From Ottelia alismoides (Eukaryota; Streptophyta; Magnoliopsida; Alismatales; Hydrocharitaceae): a DNA stretch of 64,000 bases. The notes under the pieces were generated by a model that had not been told where the DNA came from, ran no database searches, and worked only from the letters and a program-made list of their open reading frames with translations. Positions within the stretch are counted from its first letter, which is position 1. Every line of letters begins with the position of its first letter. Location: assembly GCA_037367405.1 (NCBI GenBank), contig JAZKJV010008261.1, positions 1,550,001-1,614,000 on the forward strand, written 5' to 3'. Below are positions 57,411 to 64,000 of the stretch, one piece after another. A program made the position numbers and the translations under genes.

Positions 57411-58250
57411 GTGTGATAAAATAAGAAAACATTGATCAGTGTGCGCCAACTCTTGGTAAAAGTAGTGGAGCTAGCAAAAAATAAAGCAAAGAAATATCAA
57501 TGTTGATATAAGCTCTCTTTCCACAATGTCAATTATCAAAAGAGCTTCCACCAAAGGCGAGCGCTCCCAACCATTTCAAAATGTCCACTTGGACCATTGC
57601 TATTAGGACCAGGAGTCGGGCTTGCACCAAAAAAGGGCTCTGCATCGTAAATGCTACAAGTCTGGGTGTAGAAGGTACGATAAGTACTCAAAAAAGGCAC
57701 ACTCCGGTGTACTCCCAGGAAAACAAGTGCAGACGGCTCCAACTTCTCTTGATGGATGCACTGATCAACACCAAAAATATGCGTTGAGTAATAAGGTACT
57801 TGAGAGAATCCTTGTTCCAATGAGAGGGAGAGAAGAAATGGCACAATCCTATGCCCTCCATCAACCGGCCATCATCTACACTTTCAAGTCTGACAACTAA
57901 AGAGATGGTGGATTGGATGCAAGAAATGGTTTATTCCCTAGTGTTGAGGATTGGGTTCTTAGGAGAGTCTCTTGGACTGGAACATTGGGTGACGTTGCGA
58001 ATCTACTCTTGTAACTGTAGTCCACACTTAAAGTCATATCCTTACTATATATGTATACAAAGAGAGTCTGATGATTAGGGAAATTGGATACCTTTTGACT
58101 AGAGCTTGGTTCAGCTTAGAATTTTAGGATCTCTAAAACCAAGAGTTCTTGAATGGATCAAATCTTGTATTCGCATGCACGGTCAGGGGTCATTCCAACT
58201 TATTTATTCTTTATTTGCTCGAGGACTAGCAAAGTTTAAGTATAGCGGGC
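57411..58250 (+). other. B 3' untranslated region, second part, and polypurine tract
   Basis: This continues B after element D. Reverse-complement matches to A (30320-30770 and 36009-36250) run through it, for example the GTTGTTGATCAGTGTG region of A. The end reads TTTAAGTATAGCGGGC (58235-58250), a polypurine tract with one changed G, directly before the LTR at 58251. A weak stem TGCT/AGCA (58217-58232) precedes it. No genes. Confidence 0.8.
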
Positions 58251-61099
58251 TGATGAATCCACGTTCATCGTCTCAATATATTAATCTTAGCAAAATCCCT
58301 GAGTAAAGTCTCAAATAAATGTCCATAAAATCAATAAATTAACAATAAGACTCTTGTAAATAAAATACACTAACTATTATATATTATATTGTACAAAAAA
58401 ATTAACAATAAAAAGCCGGAAAATAAAGGAGTTTTTCACTTGTAATAGCCTAAAACTACATGTATTTTTAATAAATTCATTTCAACTCCTTTTTGGCTAA
58501 TTCTTTCTCTGACTTGTTTATAAAAATATATATAAAAATACAAAAATACAAAGTAAATTTCACCTCAAATAAATACTCCTAGATCCCAAAGATAAAAAGC
58601 CGCAAAGTCCAACTTCTCGGCCAAGTTCCTGCTTCGTATGAACTCCAAATTCACCAAACTCACTTTTAAAGTTCAAGTTAGAAAATTATCTATCCAATGA
58701 AAGTGGTTTCATTAAAATCGGAGCTCGTTTGCAAAATTTGGTTTTGGGACCTCGGTGTTCTTGTATATAATGTATATATCTTTCTTTCTTCATTTTTTAT
58801 TTACTTTTCTTAATTACTAAAAAATCTAAAAAAAATATTGTTGTGTTTTATTTTATTTCTAGTATTTTATTGTATTTTTTTTGTTGTAAATATCTCTTAT
58901 TGAAAATACAAAAAATATAAAATTAGAAAAGCAAAAAAATGTACATGTTGTTTGTCTTCTTTTGTAAATTCTCCATTATTTGTCTTCTCTATATTTTTCT
59001 GTATTTTCGTAGCTACTTCATTTTATTATTTATTTTTCATTTAGTTCTCATTCTCTACAGTAACCACCCATTCAACTCCATTCTTCCACCATTTTTTCTA
59101 ACTTCTAATTCAACTCCACCTCCATTCCACTCCACCTTCATTCTAACCTCCATTTTTTCCATCTCTTTATATACATTCCATCCTAATTTTGCACTTGATC
59201 CATCTTTATATGAGGAGAGCCTAGTTCCTAGAGTTGAATCTGTGGCAGCGACGCAACCACGGTCGAGCGACGACATCCCTCTCTTCAGTGAGATCCATTG
59301 GCTTCTTGGCCAGCATCGCAGCCGCACCCGCGCGCTGCTTGAGCTCATCGCTCGCCGACTATTCGAGCGAGGACCGTGCTTCTCATGAGCACACCATAGT
59401 TGACTACTTCCATTGTAGGTAATTTTATTTTCTCATTCGACATCGTTTTTTGTTTTTATCAATTTTTTATTACCTCATATCACCATCACATTATCACATC
59501 CGTCTTATCATCTTCATTTTTTTCTATTTTACTTTGTACCATCATCTTCTCCACTTTTTTATTTTCGGTTTGAAAAAATTTATTTAAAAAAATAAAACTT
59601 AAAAAATAAAAAAAGCAGCAGCCTGGCCGCCACCTCTGACAGCGGTGATTATCATCTCCGCCCGCCAGCCGCAGGCAGCACCGCCCCTCCGCCTCGGCCG
59701 CCCGCGCCTACCAGCCGCGCCCCGCAGCTCCTCCAGCGGTGCAGTGCCCCCCGCGATGCTGTGCCCCCTCTTCCTGCCCGTTGAGCTCCTCACCGCCACT
59801 CCCACTCAGCGACCGTCGCTTGCCAGTCGCCGACCATCGCTCGCCAGCCACCGACCACGTGCGACGCCGCCGCCAAAGCAGCCCAGCTCCGACCCCTCCA
59901 CGCGCACCCTAGTCGTCGTCTGCACAAAGAAGAAGGTTGATTTTCATTTATTTTATTTTTTAAAAATTGCAACTTTGTCCTGTTATGTTATCATAATTAC
60001 AAATAAGTCCTTCTACATATATTGTCTTTTTAATTATATTTTCTGATTTACACAGACACCCTTGTATTTACATTTTAATTTGGATCTCTATATTGTATCA
60101 TTTCTCTTAATGAAAAATGACATGATGCTGAGCAACTAATTTTCTACCACTTGACTATTTATTTGTTTTTTGTGATATATGGGTAATTTATTAAATTTTA
60201 TTAGTGTAAAATTTATATTTTACCCAATCTGGACCCTTAAATTCATATCTAATTAACGGTTGCTCCCTAAATTTCTAAAAAACCAGGAATGATGCCTTGA
60301 AGTATGTTTGAATTAATATCCAAATTTCATCTTAATTGTAGTTATCAAGTGCCTTATATAATTTGTAGAGTGATTTTACTAATTGATCTTTAATTAAATC
60401 CACACATTTCATTTTTATGAAATTTCAACTCTCCTGGATTATTCATATAAATACCTATTTGAGATAATTCGAATTCTAGCTAATTTATTAATGTGGATTT
60501 ATTAGAAATTAGTTACTTGTAGTCACTCTGGTTCCATTAAAAAATCTATAAAAAATTCATATTTTGTAAGAAAATCCAAAAAAAATTACTGTAGCATCCT
60601 TGCATCATGTTTTAATTCCAGTAAAATTTTCATAAATTTTGCATTCTGTTTGTATGAAAAATTGCTAAAACTCCCATAACAAGTATGCATTTTAATTATT
60701 GCATGTTAATTCCTAAAATTCCAAAAAAAATGTGTTTTGTACTTACCTTTGGATTAGGGTTTTAGGAAAAATACAATTCGGTTAAATCTGATTAATTTCA
60801 TACTAAAATTAATTTTGCCTAATTGTGTGTTTTCTTACTGTCTTAATTCATCGCATATTGCATTTCACATTCATTTTGCATAAAAAATTAAAAAAATACC
60901 ATTTGGAAACCTAGACCTAAGTTTTCGACATGACCTGAAGTTGTTCCTTTGTCGCCCTGTGTTCGACCCCGGACTTTCCCGGGATATAAATTAAAGCCGA
61001 AACACTCTTCACGAAGATTCTTTTCTCGATTCTTACTAACTTGCTAAGTACACGTACTACAACGAACACAAATTATAACACGTATATAGCGATCGATCA
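58251..61099 (+). repeat. B 3' LTR
   Basis: It starts TGATGAATCCACG and ends GATCGATCA, matching 36253-38674. It has an additional block at about 59160-59455 (partly GC-rich, with an open frame of about 100 codons that I do not recognise) and another at about 60530-60660. It carries a GC-rich island (59620-59935) and the following motif phrases. Confidence 0.9.
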
Positions 61100-63398
61100 C
61101 TAGCCCAACTCCTTGGTCCTAATAGCGGTGGTCCAAATGGACACTTTGAAATGGTTGGGAGTGCTCGCCTTTGATGGAAGCTCTTTGATATGTGACTTTG
61201 TAGGGTGAGAGCTTTTTATTTCTTTATTTTCTTTTCTTTTCTTTTTGGCTAGCTCCACTGCTTTTACCAAGAGTTGGCGCACAATGTCAACACTTTTTTT
61301 ATTTTATCACACCCTATCACATAGGTAAATGTCAAGAGATAGTACAAGAACCACGTTCTTTTACTGGCTTAAGGTGCTGACACTGAAGTATCATGAAGCC
61401 TTCAATGATTTTATCCCATCCTCGAGCATCATTAAATCAGGTCCAAACTCAAATCCCTCAATCCAATCCCTCAAGTGAAATTCCAACTCCTCTCATCATA
61501 ATTGTCGTCATTCGTGTACGTGAAGTGCTGATCATATTCTTAAGGTAGAGACTAAGCATGCGATATAGCACATAAATATTCCAAATTAGGGAAATGTGGA
61601 TAAATAAGTCAAAGACCCTGATGACTAAGGCTGGTTAACTTAAAATCTCAAGACCTCGCAAACCAAGTGTTCTTGAACATCACTAATCTTGTATGAAAAT
61701 GTGGAAGTGTCAGGGATTAAACCAACTCCTTCATCATTTTTTTTTCAAAAACATTTACAAACACAAGTTAGTCTCATTAAATCTTCTTTTTGAAAATATT
61801 TTTGAAAAGATTTTCCAAACAGTGTCACAAATATATAAAGGTTTTTCAAACATTTTCAAACGATTTTTCAAAACAAGTAAAACCCATTTTTGTCAAACCA
61901 ATTTTCAAAATTTTTTCTTCAAAATAATGTAAGTCAGTAGAGAAAATTTTTCATACTTCGAAAATATTTACTCCAACTTAGTTCAAAGAATGTACGCTCT
62001 AGACCAAAAAAGTTTTAAATTTTTCAAAAATTTCAAAATAAGAGCTATGGCTAAAATATATATATAATATGTACGGTATACCCCCTATACTTAACTTATG
62101 CGATGTTCTCATAGCACTAAGTGATACAAAGCCATATCTCAAGTCAATATATAGGAAGATCTATTGGAACTGAGGAGGATGCCCCCTATACTTAGGTTAA
62201 AATAACCTAAGTATCGGAGAGAAGGCTAAATGAGTCTGGAATTTACGGTGACTCAGGTCCCCCCATACTTAGGCTGAGAATAGCCTAAGCAAAGAGATGG
62301 ATAAATCAAGTTGGGGAGACCTGAGGAGAACATAGAGATTAGGATGGATGTACATGTGAAGGAATTAATCTATGGAGATGAATGGAGTACCTAGGGTATA
62401 TGGGAGGGTGCCGAAACAAACAAGGCTCAACCAACCAAGGAACCCCTTGATTCACCAACTCACACATGAAACCAACGAATGTTGGTCAATTACTTTTCAT
62501 TTTTATTGCTGATTTAAACATATTCATTCTTATTTACGTAAGGCTGAAAGATGCATCAAGTCAAAACATCCTATGTAACGAGGGTGTTGCTCTCCCAAAA
62601 AATGATTTTACTCCATTTTATTTGGTCAACTTGCATTAACAGTCCCAATTTTAGCTTCAAGGTTATCACTGAATTAATGTGAGTACAATCAAGCAAACAT
62701 CGTCTACCAGTCATTCCCAATTTCCATTTAATCCTAGGTGATCAATCTAGGAAGAGAAGTCGAGAAAAAGTCGATGCGTATGAAAAATCATGATTTATGC
62801 TTAAGCAAAAAACTTCCAGAGCCTTTAGCTATTTCGTTTGGAAAACAAGACTGAATTAACATCGAATTCTAAATGTATGCAAGTCGATCAAAACTGCACC
62901 TAACATGAGTCAATTAGCAGGGAAAGATTAGATTTTATTTTGGCTAAGTGAAGCGATGTCTATGTGCATCTCAAATTAGTGTGTCCTACCTACAATCAAA
63001 CACATGAGATATGAAATAAAAGTAGCTCGATGAGCCGCATACCAGATCCTAAGTCGACACACAAGTGGGGCAGACCCCACACAACCACAGTAGCCTTCGT
63101 TCATTTACAATCACGAGTCTTCAAACGAAGACCACTGTAAATACGATTTATTATATGCATGAGTGAAAAATGCAAGAAAATTTCTCTTCAATTTCTCCAA
63201 TGGTGCTTATGCGTCTCCTCGCATCGGGAGCTCCTGCTCTTTGATCGACAAGGGACCCTGTCACAATAAGCAATCATTAGATAGATATTCGAGAGTTATC
63301 AAAACAGGACATGTGAAATGAACAACTTCACCTACAAGTTAGAAGTTATCACTTAATCAAAACATAAAAAATCTAAATATAACAAAAGATGAGTCGTG
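61100..63398 (-). other. A internal region, upper unit, second part
   Basis: This resumes the A internal sequence interrupted at 36252, matching 30560-32882. It contains a copy of the D target region (ATCACACCCTATCACATAGG, about 61306, with the CCTGG changed), the TTTTCAAA tract (about 61780-62040), the hairpin triplet (62075-62290) and the leader. No genes. Confidence 0.85.
62075..62290 (-). repeat. Hairpin triplet, A upper unit
   Basis: The inverted repeats are at 62266-62289 (CTTAGGCT/AGCCTAAG), 62188-62214 (perfect 12-bp stem ATACTTAGGTTA/TAACCTAAGTAT) and a looser one from about 62082 to 62122, next to a GTAC/TATA palindrome. They are collinear with the lower unit (31556-31790). Confidence 0.8.
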
Positions 63399-63416
63399 TC
63401 CCCGACAACGACGCCA
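63399..63416 (-). promoter_or_regulatory. A primer-binding site, upper unit
   Basis: The minus strand reads TGGCGTCGTTGTCGGGGA, two differences from the tRNA-Asp complement, two bases from the LTR end at 63419. Confidence 0.85.
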
Positions 63417-63418
63417 TC

Positions 63419-64000
63419 TGACGAATCCCAAAATTACCATATTAATTATGTCGAATTGACATTCGAATTTCATTGTAGTCGGGCGAAATAAGATCGATCA
63501 AAAACTGCTCTGATCAATTTATCAATTAAATGCAAGCGATCGAATTTATTTACTTGGGCAAGCCAAAGGTCGAACTCAAGGACACGAGCCTCTTAAGTTG
63601 TTATTCAGATTCTCAATATTCAAATTAAGTGATGAATTAGTAACTAATAGGTCATCACACACAAAAGACAAACAATACAGACACATGAAGACATATTTTA
63701 GTTTTTATAATGGAATGTGACACAAGTGTAGAACTTTCAAATTATGTCCTGCATGAATAAAATCAATGAGCAATAAAAATGTGCAATTAATTTCGAGATC
63801 AAATCATGAGGCAAGCCTAATTAAGGAATAATCAAATGAATTTAAAATCCATTAAACATAAGACACTTCATTACTAAAGATAATCACCTAAATTTAATTG
63901 TCAAAACAAGGAACAAATAATGCCAATCATAGATAATGAATCATGCTTCGAAATGAAATTGAAATCAACTAAAACAGAGGTCGGATGCTCAAGATATTCA
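63419..64000 (-). repeat. A LTR 3, first 0.58 kb (runs off the window)
   Basis: It starts TGACGAATCCC and matches 32903-33480 closely, including ATTGACATTCGAA and GCAAGC(G)ATCGAATTTATTTACTTGG. It is the 5' LTR of the upper A unit and continues past the window end. Confidence 0.85.

Larger units (their letters stand above)
36253..61099 (+). mobile_element. Element B: Athila-like Ty3/gypsy retrotransposon with all gene regions
   Basis: LTRs lie at 36253-38674 and 58251-61099, the primer site at 38677 and the polypurine tract just before 58251. Gag, protease, RT, RNase H and integrase lie between 40135 and 46579. The 3' untranslated region is split by element D (47626-57405). Flanks 36248-36252 (CTAGG) and 61100-61104 (CTAGC) are a 4/5 target-site duplicate, and the sequences outside join into the internal region of A. 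Without D the element is about 15 kb. RT with FMDD and the integrase sequence place it near Athila. All genes are broken, so mobilisation would depend on other copies. Confidence 0.9.

Noticed and set aside
59234..59422. Open frame in the extra block of the B 3' LTR as a captured host exon
   Set aside because: No splice sites or motifs were recognised; kept only as an unexplained block.
1..64000. CRISPR arrays, bacterial operons, rRNA or intact tRNA genes
   Set aside because: None seen; the repeats present are LTRs, hairpins, MITEs and microsatellites, and base use and gene content are those of a plant nuclear genome.

Overview
The window is plant nuclear DNA from a repeat-rich intergenic region. 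The evidence is nested Ty3/gypsy LTR retrotransposons with primer-binding sites for tRNA-Asp, an L1-type LINE with target-site duplications, foldback MITEs, microsatellites, and what looks like one exon of a host gene. Every coding region longer than about 100 codons is a decayed retroelement gene. The species cannot be named from this sequence; a flowering plant with a large genome is the safest reading. I label the elements A to F.

Layout, left to right. (1) 1-7714: element F on the minus strand (Athila/Tat-like gypsy; protease, gag, leader and 5' LTR; the rest lies left of the window). F is inserted inside the protease gene of element E. (2) 7715-13849: the 3' part of E, a Tekay/Del-like chromovirus on the plus strand (pol, polypurine tract, 2.85-kb 3' LTR). 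(3) 13850-19306: AT-rich host-type sequence with a 348-bp direct duplication, a 5'-truncated LINE (15921-17968) with 15-bp TSDs, two foldback MITEs, microsatellites and a neprosin-like exon remnant (19132-19286). (4) 19307-27222: element C, plus strand, Athila/Tat-like, cut off inside its protease gene. (5) 27219-36252 and 61100-64000: element A, minus strand, a gag-pol-less derivative arranged as LTR-internal-LTR-internal-LTR. (6) 36253-61099: element B, plus strand, carrying gag, protease, RT, RNase H and integrase, inserted in A. (7) 47626-57405: element D, a LARD-like non-autonomous element with two 3.5-kb LTRs and a perfect CCAGG TSD, inserted in the 3' untranslated region of B. Two uninterrupted paralogous copies of its target site lie in A.

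How the parts relate. A, B, C, D and F look like one superfamily. They share LTRs starting TGATGAA, an LTR body made of a GC-rich island followed by a motif array, and tRNA-Asp-like primer sites in all but F. B, C and F share a leader block before gag. A, B and D share a cluster of three hairpins between the pol position and the polypurine tract. B supplies a degenerate picture of the full gene set. A and D kept the leader, hairpins, primer site and polypurine tract but lost gag-pol, so these retained pieces are the best candidates for cis-acting signals. The most interesting observations are the hairpin triplets that carry internal copies of the polypurine tract, and the roughly 30/60-bp periodic motif in the LTRs. 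No intact protein-coding gene, tRNA, rRNA or CRISPR array was recognised.
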